Shown piece by piece: positions 1 to 6,568 of a DNA stretch of 64,000 nucleotides. How positions within the stretch are numbered: position 1 is the stretch's first letter; each line of letters starts with the position of its first letter. Source of the stretch: Caulobacteraceae bacterium (GTDB taxonomy: Bacteria; Pseudomonadota; Alphaproteobacteria; Caulobacterales; Caulobacteraceae); NCBI GenBank assembly GCA_947475735.1, contig CANJLQ010000005.1, positions 1 to 64,000 on the forward strand, written 5' to 3'. The translations under genes and the position numbers were made by a program. The notes beneath the pieces are model-generated. The model did no database searches and was not told the origin of the DNA. It saw only the letters and a program-made list of their open reading frames with translations.

Positions 1-176
1 GCAGCAGGGTAGCTAAGTATGGAATAGATAACCGCTGAAAGCATCTAAGCGGGAAACTAACCTCAAAACAAGGCTTCGCTGAGGATCGTGGAAGACTACC
101 ACGTTGATAGGCCAGGTGTGGAAGCGCGGTGACGCGTGAAGCTTACTGGTACTAATAATCCGATCGGCTTGATCGT
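1..176 (+). rRNA. rrl: 23S ribosomal RNA, 3' end (partial)
   Basis: This is the last part of a 23S gene whose start lies left of the window. It shows conserved 3'-terminal text, such as the run around 40-60 (GCATCTAAGCGGGAAACTAA) and the ACTGGTACTAAT segment near 145-156. It is followed in order by 5S and tRNA-fMet, the usual end of an alphaproteobacterial rRNA operon. The exact 3' end is estimated to within about 10 bases. Confidence 0.95.
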
Positions 177-248
177 TTCTCAGCAAAACTCATTCGATTT
201 TTCGAATATGACAATGTCTTCTCTCACAATCCCTGTATCCGCTCGGTT

Positions 249-366
249 GACCTGGTGGCTATGTCGGAGGTTCCCCACCCGATCCCATTCCGAACTCGGT
301 CGTTAAGCCCTCCAGAGCCAATGGTACTTCGTCTCAAGGCGCGGGAGAGTAGGTCGCCGCCGGGTC
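249..366 (+). rRNA. rrf: 5S ribosomal RNA
   Basis: The stretch carries the hallmarks of bacterial 5S: CCTGGTGGCTATGTCGGAGG at the 5' side, the central CCCGATCCCATTCCGAACTC block, and a 3' side GGGAGAGTAGGTCGCCGCCGGG that pairs back with the start. It lies about 70 bases after the 23S end and is co-transcribed with it. The ends are set by terminal-stem pairing and could be off by a few bases. Confidence 0.95.
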
Positions 367-467
367 TACCGAGCGGATATGCGGATTGTCAGATTGGCTT
401 GGGCTAACGCGCATGCGCGCTGCTTGAGCCCACTCTCGAACGTTCTTCCTTCACGCCTACCGTTTGC

Positions 468-544
<77 letters not shown>

Positions 545-551
545 AGATCTC

Positions 552-582
552 AAAGCCCCGATGGTTCGCCTCGGGGCTTTTT
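552..582 (+). terminator. rRNA operon intrinsic terminator
   Basis: AAAGCCCCGA pairs with TCGGGGCTTT around a short loop, and the 3' arm runs into a T stretch. It lies 8 bases after tRNA-fMet, so it closes the rRNA operon. Confidence 0.9.
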
Positions 583-623
583 GCTGTCTGGACGCGAGAT
601 GATGGCGGATCCGCTTCGCATCG

Positions 624-653
624 CCCTGCGCTGCCCGGCTGACCTGCGCAGGG
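624..653 (-). other. Inverted repeat after the signalling operon
   Basis: Perfect 8-base arms CCCTGCGC and GCGCAGGG enclose 14 bases, 17 bases past the stop of the minus-strand receiver gene. There is no T run, so it is at best a weak or Rho-assisted 3' end between the operon and the opposing rRNA terminator. Confidence 0.3.
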
Positions 654-669
654 ACGAGCACGCCTGCGG

Positions 670-1137
670 CTAGCGGTCAGCCTGGTGCGCCCGTAGCTGC
701 AGCCGCTGATAAAGCACGCGGGTCTCCAGCAGGTTGGCGATACGCAGTCCAACTTCGACGACATCGAACGGCTTGCCGACAAAGTCCTTGGCCCCCAGCG
801 ACAAGGCACGCCGACGGGCCGCTGACGTCGTGTCGGCCGTGAGCACCAGAACTGGCCGAAAGTCGCCGGGCGGGGTCTGGCGACGAAAGGCGTCGAGCAA
901 CTGATAGCCATCGATGCCCGGCATCATGAGGTCGAGCAGGACGAGATCGGGAGAGGCGTCGACGAAGGTCGACAGTGCCCGCTGCGGGTCTGTCAGGCCG
1001 ATGATGTCCCGGTAGCCTTCGCGTTCGAGCACCGCGCGCAGGAGCAGGACATTGGTCTCCTCGTCGTCGACGATGAGGATACGACAGGCGTTCAGGTCGG
1101 CCTGGGTCACGGGAGTCGCATCCGCGGCGTTGGACAT
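670..1137 (-). CDS. Single-domain response regulator (receiver only)
   Basis: A 155-residue CheY/PleD-like receiver with no output domain. The acidic pocket is LIVDDEE near residues 21-27, the phospho-acceptor is Asp69 (LVLLDLMMPG), and the conserved Lys is in the VGKPF segment near residue 117. The ATG at 1137 shares its A with the stop of the upstream histidine kinase (ATGA), so the two are translationally coupled and are probably partners. With no DNA-binding domain it likely acts by protein contact or as a phosphate carrier. The frame is open further upstream, but that part lies within the kinase gene and is not used here. Confidence 0.85.
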   Translation of the reverse strand: MSNAADATPVTQADLNACRILIVDDEETNVLLLRAVLEREGYRDIIGLTDPQRALSTFVDASPDLVLLDLMMPGIDGYQLLDAFRRQTPPGDFRPVLVLTADTTSAARRRALSLGAKDFVGKPFDVVEVGLRIANLLETRVLYQRLQLRAHQADR

Positions 1138-3098
1138 CACAGCTCCTTTTGGGACGAGGGGCCCGCGTCGATCGGCAGCTCGAACCAGAAGCACGCTCCG
1201 CGGCTGGGAGGCCGCCGGTTCTCGAAACCAATCCGGCCGTCCATCGCCTCGACCAGCCGTCTGGACAGGGCGAGGCCCAGCCCCGTGCCGTCGATGCCGG
1301 ACGTCCGCTCGCGCCCCAGACGGTCGAAGGGGGTGAAGAGACGCGACGCGGCGGCATCGGCGACACCGACGCCGTCGTCGGTGACGATGATCCTGGCGCA
1401 TCCATCGACGACCGAGAGGGCGAGGTGAGCCCCGCCTTCGGGCCGGTTATACTTGATCGCGTTCGAGAGAAGGTTCAGCGCCACCTGGACGAGACGCCGA
1501 CGGTCGGCGCGGGCGACAATGGGTGTCTCCCCCAGGTCATGGGTGAGACGGATGCCGGCGGCGTCGGCGATGGGCGACGACAGGTCCAGCGCCTCTGACA
1601 GAGGATCGCGCAGATCGAGGGGTTCCAGCGCGAGCTCGAGCCGGCCCGCCTCGATGCTTGAGATATCGAGGACTTCGTTGATCAGCGCGAGCAGATGGCG
1701 TCCGGCCTGAAGGTTCTGTTGAACCGCCGTGGTCTGGGTCGGCCTCAGCTGACCGTGGTCCAGCTCAAGCAGTTGGGCGAAGCCGAGAATGGCGCTGAGA
1801 GGCGTGCGCAGCTCGTGGCTGGTTCGAGACAGGAACTCGCTCTTGGCGAGGCTCGCGGCGACGGCCACCTCGCGCGCTTCGGACAAGGCCTGTTCGGCCT
1901 TCTTTCGGTCGGTCATGTCGCGTGTGACCTTGGAAAAGCCCTTCAGCCGGCCGGCCTCGTCACGCAGGGCGGTGACGACGACATTGGCCCAGAAGCGGGT
2001 CCCGTCGCGTCGCAGCCGCCATCCCTCGTCCTCGGCCCGCCCCTCTTCCGTCGCGCGGGACAGCATCAGGCGCGGGAGGGCGGCACGGGTGTCGTCGGGA
2101 TAGAAGGTCGAGAAATGGCGGCCAAGGATCTCATCGGCGCGCCAGCCCTTGATCCGTTCCGCTCCCGCGTTCCAGCTGACGACATGACCCTCCGGATCGA
2201 GCGCGAAGATGCCGTAGTCCCGCACCCCTTCGACCACCAGACGAAACCGTTCCTCGCCTTCGCGCAGGGCCTGTTCGCGCTGTCGCAGGAGGTCACTGGC
2301 CTCCTGCAGCTTGACCGCCAGTCGGCCCAGTTCGTCGGCTTCGACAGGAAGTGTGAGGAGACGTTCGCCCCGCTCCAGTCGCCCCGCATTCGCCTCCAGC
2401 AGATGGACTCGCCGCACGATGCCGGTGGAGAACAGATAGACGGCGATGAGGCTTCCCAGCAGCCCTATGCCACCGCTGACGGCGGTCAGTCCGAGATTGC
2501 GGGCGCGCACCGCGTCCGCCCGCGCGCGGCGTTCGGCGAGCAGCGCGCTCTCGCGCGCCTGCATGGCGTCGATCTCCGATCGCAAGGCATCCAGCACGGC
2601 CTTGTTGGCCTCCAGGGCGGAAAGGACCGCCGGGCGTTCCAGGGCCGCCGGCGTGCCCGCCCCGGGGACTTCGCGCAGCGCGGCGAGGCCTTCGCGCTTG
2701 CGCCCGGCGAGGTCGCGGACCCGCTCGAACCGGGACCGGACCTCCGCGTCACGGATCTCGGCGTCGAGTCTTTCGAAGGTGGCCGGAAGCTCGGCCTCGG
2801 CCTTCACATAGGGCTCGAGGAAGCGCGACTGACCGGTCAGCAGATATCCTCGCACGCCGCTGGCGGCCTCCGCGAGAAGGGCATGAACTTCGTGGATGTC
2901 GCTCTGAATCGCGAAGGCGGCGCGCACGTCGGCCTCGGCCCGGGCTTCCGCGCGGCTGGCCAGATAGAGGGAGAGGAGAGCCCCCAGCAGGACGGCGAGG
3001 GGCAGGGCCACCACCACCAGGCCCTTGATCGCCAGGGGCTGGTCGGCCCAGAGGCGGCCGAGGCGTCCTGCCCGGAGGAGCGCGGGCGGCGCGCTCAT
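1137..3098 (-). CDS. CHASE3-HAMP-PAS sensor histidine kinase
   Basis: A 653-residue inner-membrane kinase. The first membrane segment is near 24-46. A CHASE3-type periplasmic sensor covers about 50-195 (GVRGYLLTGQ motif near 81-90). The second membrane segment is near 203-224, HAMP is about 225-275 and PAS about 283-398 (VVSWNAGAERIKGW). HisKA carries His428 in SHELRTPL, and the C-terminal ATPase has N, G1 (DDGVGV) and G2 (GTGLGLAL) boxes. The start overlaps the upstream LuxR regulator by four bases and the stop overlaps the receiver gene. The signal sensed is unknown; CHASE3 ligands are generally uncharacterised. Confidence 0.9.
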   Translation of the reverse strand: MSAPPALLRAGRLGRLWADQPLAIKGLVVVALPLAVLLGALLSLYLASRAEARAEADVRAAFAIQSDIHEVHALLAEAASGVRGYLLTGQSRFLEPYVKAEAELPATFERLDAEIRDAEVRSRFERVRDLAGRKREGLAALREVPGAGTPAALERPAVLSALEANKAVLDALRSEIDAMQARESALLAERRARADAVRARNLGLTAVSGGIGLLGSLIAVYLFSTGIVRRVHLLEANAGRLERGERLLTLPVEADELGRLAVKLQEASDLLRQREQALREGEERFRLVVEGVRDYGIFALDPEGHVVSWNAGAERIKGWRADEILGRHFSTFYPDDTRAALPRLMLSRATEEGRAEDEGWRLRRDGTRFWANVVVTALRDEAGRLKGFSKVTRDMTDRKKAEQALSEAREVAVAASLAKSEFLSRTSHELRTPLSAILGFAQLLELDHGQLRPTQTTAVQQNLQAGRHLLALINEVLDISSIEAGRLELALEPLDLRDPLSEALDLSSPIADAAGIRLTHDLGETPIVARADRRRLVQVALNLLSNAIKYNRPEGGAHLALSVVDGCARIIVTDDGVGVADAAASRLFTPFDRLGRERTSGIDGTGLGLALSRRLVEAMDGRIGFENRRPPSRGACFWFELPIDAGPSSQKEL

Positions 3099-3742
3099 GA
3101 CACCGGCTTCCTTATCCGGGTTGCCAGCACCGCCGCCTGGGTGCGGTCCGCGACCCCGAGCTTAGCGATGACGCGCTCCACATGGGCCTTGACCGTCCCG
3201 GGGCTGATGGCGAGACGCCGCGCGATGGCCTTGTTGGTCAGCCCGTCGGCGACCTGTTCCAGCACCTCGCGTTCGCGCGTGGTCAGTCGGTCGAGCCGCA
3301 GCTGGTCGTCTTCGGCCCGACGGGCTCCGGGTGCCAGCGCCTGGTTGAGCAGGGCGAGGGGCAGGGCGGCCTGACCGTTCAGAACCTGCCGGGCGGCGGC
3401 GATCAGCTCCTCGGCGTCGGCATCCTTCAGCACATAGCCCTTGGCTCCAGCCGCCAGCGCGGCGCGGACGTATTCCGGCGCGTCATGGAGGGTCAGCATC
3501 AGCACCCGCGACGGTCCGCCGTCGTCCCGGATGGCCGCGGCGGCGGCCAGCCCGTCCATCCCCTTGCCCAGGCGAATGTCCATCAGCACGAGGTCCGGGG
3601 CGAGATCGCGCACCATCGCCACGGCCTCCTCACCATTGGCGGCCTCACCGATGACTTCGAGATCGTCGGCGCGGTTCAGGATCGCGCGCAGGCCCTCGCG
3701 GGCGAGGGCGTGATCGTCCACGATGACGACTCTGGCCGTCAT
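3095..3742 (-). CDS. NarL/LuxR-family response regulator
   Basis: A 215-residue transcription regulator. The receiver (1-120) has VDD at 8-10 and acceptor Asp55 (VLMDIRLG). A GerE/LuxR helix-turn-helix spans about 150-210, with the typical LTTREREVL and NKAIARRLAISPGTVKAHV segments. It overlaps the sensor kinase upstream (3739) and the CHASE3 kinase downstream (3095) by four bases each, so all four genes form one translationally coupled unit. The adjacent NarX-like kinase is the obvious cognate sensor. A palindromic site at 4845-4870 before the operon could be its own operator (inference). Confidence 0.92.
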   Translation of the reverse strand: MTARVVIVDDHALAREGLRAILNRADDLEVIGEAANGEEAVAMVRDLAPDLVLMDIRLGKGMDGLAAAAAIRDDGGPSRVLMLTLHDAPEYVRAALAAGAKGYVLKDADAEELIAAARQVLNGQAALPLALLNQALAPGARRAEDDQLRLDRLTTREREVLEQVADGLTNKAIARRLAISPGTVKAHVERVIAKLGVADRTQAAVLATRIRKPVS

Positions 3743-4815
3743 GGCGCTGTGGCCAGAATCGCCGCGACCTCGACACCCCCCTCAGGGGGTTCAGAGAGAT
3801 CGAGCCGCCCGCCCAGAGCCGCCATCCGTTCACGCATGATGGCCAGGCCGACCTGATCGCCGACGAGGCCCGGGGCGTCTTTCGAAAGCCCGCGACCCCA
3901 GTCCCGAACGACCAGGCGCCAGCGTCCGGTCTCGACCTCGCCTTCGAGCGCGATCCGGACACGGCACGGGCCGTCGGCGTGTTTGCGCACATTGCTCACC
4001 GCTTCCTGCGCCACGCGGTAGAAGGCCGTCTCCACAAGCGCCGGCCAGCGGCTGGATCCCTTGGCGACCCACTCCACTTCAAAGCCGTCCCCGGATAATC
4101 CGTCGGCGAGAGAGCCCACGGCCGCCACCAGCCCGAGGTCGTCAAGGATGGTGGGGCGAAGGTTGGCGATGGCGGCGCGGAGTTCCCGGACCAGGGTCTG
4201 CGCCATCCCGGCCAGACGCGCTGTGGTCTCCGGTGACGTTCCGGTCTTGGCCGCTTCCAGTTGCCGAAACAACGCCCCGGCGGTCTGGGCCACCCCATCG
4301 TGCAGGTCGCGCGAGACGCGCCGCCGCTCGTCTTCCTGTGCCGAGAACAGGCGGGCGATCACGGCCTCCAGCCTGCGTTCGCGCTCGCGCAGCAGCGCCG
4401 TCAGCATGTCGCGCTCCTCGTCCCGCTGCACCCGATCAATGGCGGCCGCCATCAGCTGACCGAGCATCGCCAAGGCCTCTTCATCCTCGCCGTCACGGGC
4501 CGGCGGCCGAGCGTCCCGAGGTACCAGGGTGAGGACGCCGACCTTTCGCTCGGACGGACCCGGAGCGATCAGGGTGAGGCCCTCCGCCTCGCCTTCCAGG
4601 CGGACGATCCCTTCCGCATGGCCGGCGAACAGTGCGGCCTTGCGTGCGGCGGAGGCGAGCGCCTCGTCCAAGCTCTCTGCATCGGCGGCAGCCAGATCCC
4701 GTCCAGCCTCGATCAGCAGCCGCATGCGCGCCGCGCGCGCCTCCGCGTCCCGGTACAGCGATCGCAGATCGCCGACGGTGTCGGGGCTTCGAACCAGGCT
4801 GTCGGGATCGACCAT
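3739..4815 (-). CDS. NarX-type cytoplasmic histidine kinase with GAF-like domain
   Basis: 358 residues with no membrane segment. The N-terminal part (about 30-130) looks like a degenerate GAF sensor, followed by a coiled linker (about 130-160). A HisKA_3 dimerisation box carries His172 in RRVSRDLHDGVAQ, and a C-terminal HATPase follows (NVRKHAD as N box, VRDWGRGL as G1). This architecture typically pairs with NarL/LuxR regulators, and the next gene downstream is one, overlapping by four bases. It is the first gene of a four-gene minus-strand operon, divergent from the DUF2490/carbonic anhydrase genes. Confidence 0.88.
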   Translation of the reverse strand: MVDPDSLVRSPDTVGDLRSLYRDAEARAARMRLLIEAGRDLAAADAESLDEALASAARKAALFAGHAEGIVRLEGEAEGLTLIAPGPSERKVGVLTLVPRDARPPARDGEDEEALAMLGQLMAAAIDRVQRDEERDMLTALLRERERRLEAVIARLFSAQEDERRRVSRDLHDGVAQTAGALFRQLEAAKTGTSPETTARLAGMAQTLVRELRAAIANLRPTILDDLGLVAAVGSLADGLSGDGFEVEWVAKGSSRWPALVETAFYRVAQEAVSNVRKHADGPCRVRIALEGEVETGRWRLVVRDWGRGLSKDAPGLVGDQVGLAIMRERMAALGGRLDLSEPPEGGVEVAAILATAP

Positions 4816-4844
4816 GAAGGGCTTCTAGCGCGACGCTTCCGGAT

Positions 4845-4870
4845 CGGCCTAGGCCATCCGGCATAGGCCG
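4845..4870. promoter_or_regulatory. Candidate operator palindrome between divergent units
   Basis: Arms CGGCCTA (4845-4851) and TAGGCCG (4864-4870) are perfect inverted repeats 12 bases apart. The left arm is also part of the 10-base palindrome GGCCTAGGCC (4847-4856). It lies in the 111-base gap between the signalling operon (-) and the DUF2490 gene (+). A role in binding the NarL-type regulator is inferred from position only. Confidence 0.35.
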
Positions 4871-4926
4871 AGAGAGGGGGCCGGCCGGCACACGCAGAAT
4901 GCGGTGCCGACGCGCAGGATGTCGGT

Positions 4927-5640
4927 ATGCCCCTGAAGCGTCGGATCCAGAACAGCCAGACAGCATTGGCCGGCCTGCCGCCCGCCGTGTGCGCGGCTGC
5001 GGTCCTGGCCTGGCTGCCGGGCGTGTCTGCGGCGCAGGATCAGGTCTGGTCATCGGTCAACACCAGCGGCCCCGTGTCCACCGGCAGCCGCTGGCTGGTC
5101 TGGTTCGACGGCCATGCCCGTTTCCGCGAAGGCGGCGATACCCTGGACACCACCATCCTGCGCCCCGGCGTCGGCTACCGGGTCAACACACGCCTCGACC
5201 TGTGGGTCGGCTATGCGCAGGTCACCAACCGCCGGCCGGGCGCCGATGTTCAGGAACACCGGGTCTGGCAGCAGGCGTCCTATCCGATCGTCCGGATCGC
5301 GGGGGGTGCCCTAACCGGTCGCACCCGGCTTGAGCAGCGGTTCCGAGAAGGCGGCGACGGCACCGGCCTGCGCCTGCGCCAGTTCGTCCGATGGAGCCGT
5401 CCGCTCGGCGACGGCCCGGTCTCGGCCGTTGTCGCCAATGAGACCTTCATCGCGCTCAACGATGCGGACTGGGGTCAGCGCGGCGGTTTCGACCAGAACC
5501 GCGCCTTCCTCGGTCTCGCCTGGCAGGCCACGCCGAAGGCCCGGCTGGAGGCCGGCTACCTCAACCATCGCATCAATGGCGGACCCGTCTCGGACACCGT
5601 CAATGACACCCTCTCGCTCGCGGTCTTCGCGACGTTCTGA
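4927..5640 (+). CDS. DUF2490 outer-membrane beta-barrel protein
   Basis: 237 residues. A signal peptide ends near residue 36 (LPGVSAAQD). Alternating amphipathic strands follow, and the protein ends in a barrel-type C-terminal Phe (LSLAVFATF). The pattern of a WLVWFDGHARF segment, a DTTILRPGVGYRV strand and a LEQRF..R.R.F.R segment fits DUF2490, whose members are predicted small outer-membrane barrels of unknown function. It is followed 40 bases later by a carbonic anhydrase, probably in the same transcript, and is divergent from the signalling operon, which may control it. Confidence 0.75.
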   Translation: MPLKRRIQNSQTALAGLPPAVCAAAVLAWLPGVSAAQDQVWSSVNTSGPVSTGSRWLVWFDGHARFREGGDTLDTTILRPGVGYRVNTRLDLWVGYAQVTNRRPGADVQEHRVWQQASYPIVRIAGGALTGRTRLEQRFREGGDGTGLRLRQFVRWSRPLGDGPVSAVVANETFIALNDADWGQRGGFDQNRAFLGLAWQATPKARLEAGYLNHRINGGPVSDTVNDTLSLAVFATF

Positions 5641-5680
5641 AGCGGCCGGCCGGTGCCGGCACAACCCAAGGAGACACCCC

Positions 5681-6442
5681 ATGTGTGAAGCCAATCTGTC
5701 CCGTCGTCGGCTCGTCGCCAGTCTTGCCACCGGCGGAGCCGGGGTGGCCCTGGCGGGGGCCGCGGCCGCCCGCAGCGGCGCGCCTCAGAGCGGCGCTCAG
5801 TTCTATGATCCGACCCCCATCCCTGTGGTCGACGGAAAGGCCGCGCTCGGCCCGGATGCGGCGCTGAACCTGCTCCGCCAGGGCAACGCCGCCTTCCTCG
5901 AAGGGCGCACGCCGCGCCTCGCGCTCGGCGCGGACCGTCGTCTCGAACTGGCCCAGGGTCAGGCACCTTTCGTGGCTTATGTGTCCTGCTCCGACAGCCG
6001 CGTCCCGCCGGAGCTGCTGTTCGGACGCGGCCTGGGTGAACTGTTCATCATCCGCAACGCCGGCAACACCGTCGACACCGTGGCCATGGGATCCATCGAG
6101 TTCGCTGTCGCGGTGCTCGGCGTGCCGCTCGTGGTGGTAATGGGACACGAGGCTTGCGGGGCGGTGAAGGCGGCGATGGATGTCGTCGAGTCCAACGCCC
6201 GCTTCCCTGGAGCGATCGGTGACATGATCGAACCGATCATTCCGGCGGTTCTGGAGGCGCGGGGCGCGGCCGGAGACAAGACCGAAGCCGCCATCAAGGC
6301 CAACGTCAGCCGGACGGTGCGCCGTCTGCGGACCGCGTCCGACCCCATCATGCTCGAGCCGCAACGGGCGGGCCGGGTGAAGGTGGTTGGAGCCTACTAT
6401 TCGCTGTCGTCCGGCAACGTGGAGTTCTTCGACCTTCCGTGA
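5681..6442 (+). CDS. Tat-exported beta-class carbonic anhydrase
   Basis: 253 residues; interconverts CO2 and bicarbonate. Zinc ligands are Cys103, His156 and Cys159 (CSDSR at 103-107, GHEACGA at 155-161), with the Asp105-Arg107 dyad intact. The N-terminus has a twin-arginine leader (SRRRLVAS followed by a Gly/Ala-rich hydrophobic stretch), so the enzyme is probably folded in the cytoplasm and exported to the periplasm. The ATG at 5681 is preceded by AAGGAG (5668-5673). It is likely co-transcribed with the DUF2490 gene, which suggests envelope or pH homeostasis (inference). Confidence 0.92.
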   Translation: MCEANLSRRRLVASLATGGAGVALAGAAAARSGAPQSGAQFYDPTPIPVVDGKAALGPDAALNLLRQGNAAFLEGRTPRLALGADRRLELAQGQAPFVAYVSCSDSRVPPELLFGRGLGELFIIRNAGNTVDTVAMGSIEFAVAVLGVPLVVVMGHEACGAVKAAMDVVESNARFPGAIGDMIEPIIPAVLEARGAAGDKTEAAIKANVSRTVRRLRTASDPIMLEPQRAGRVKVVGAYYSLSSGNVEFFDLP

Positions 6443-6533
6443 CGCGGTGGTTCGCCAAGGTCAGGCTCTGGTACCGCCGGTGCCGAGCCGTCCCCCCACC
6501 ATTGTCAGGCTGCCCGGCTCGGGAGATACCTTC

Positions 6534-6553
6534 CATTAGTCAATGATCTAATG
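6534..6553. promoter_or_regulatory. Inverted repeat CATTAG-N8-CTAATG
   Basis: Perfect six-base arms separated by eight bases in an otherwise GC-rich gap, ending 15 bases before the start of the CehA-like gene. The position suits an operator or promoter-overlapping site. No factor is known. Confidence 0.35.
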
Positions 6554-6568
6554 CGGGAAGGGACCTCC

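Noticed and set aside
1695..3374. Long plus-strand open frame opposite the CHASE3 kinase
   Set aside because: It has no recognisable domain, and the kinase motifs on the other strand are complete.
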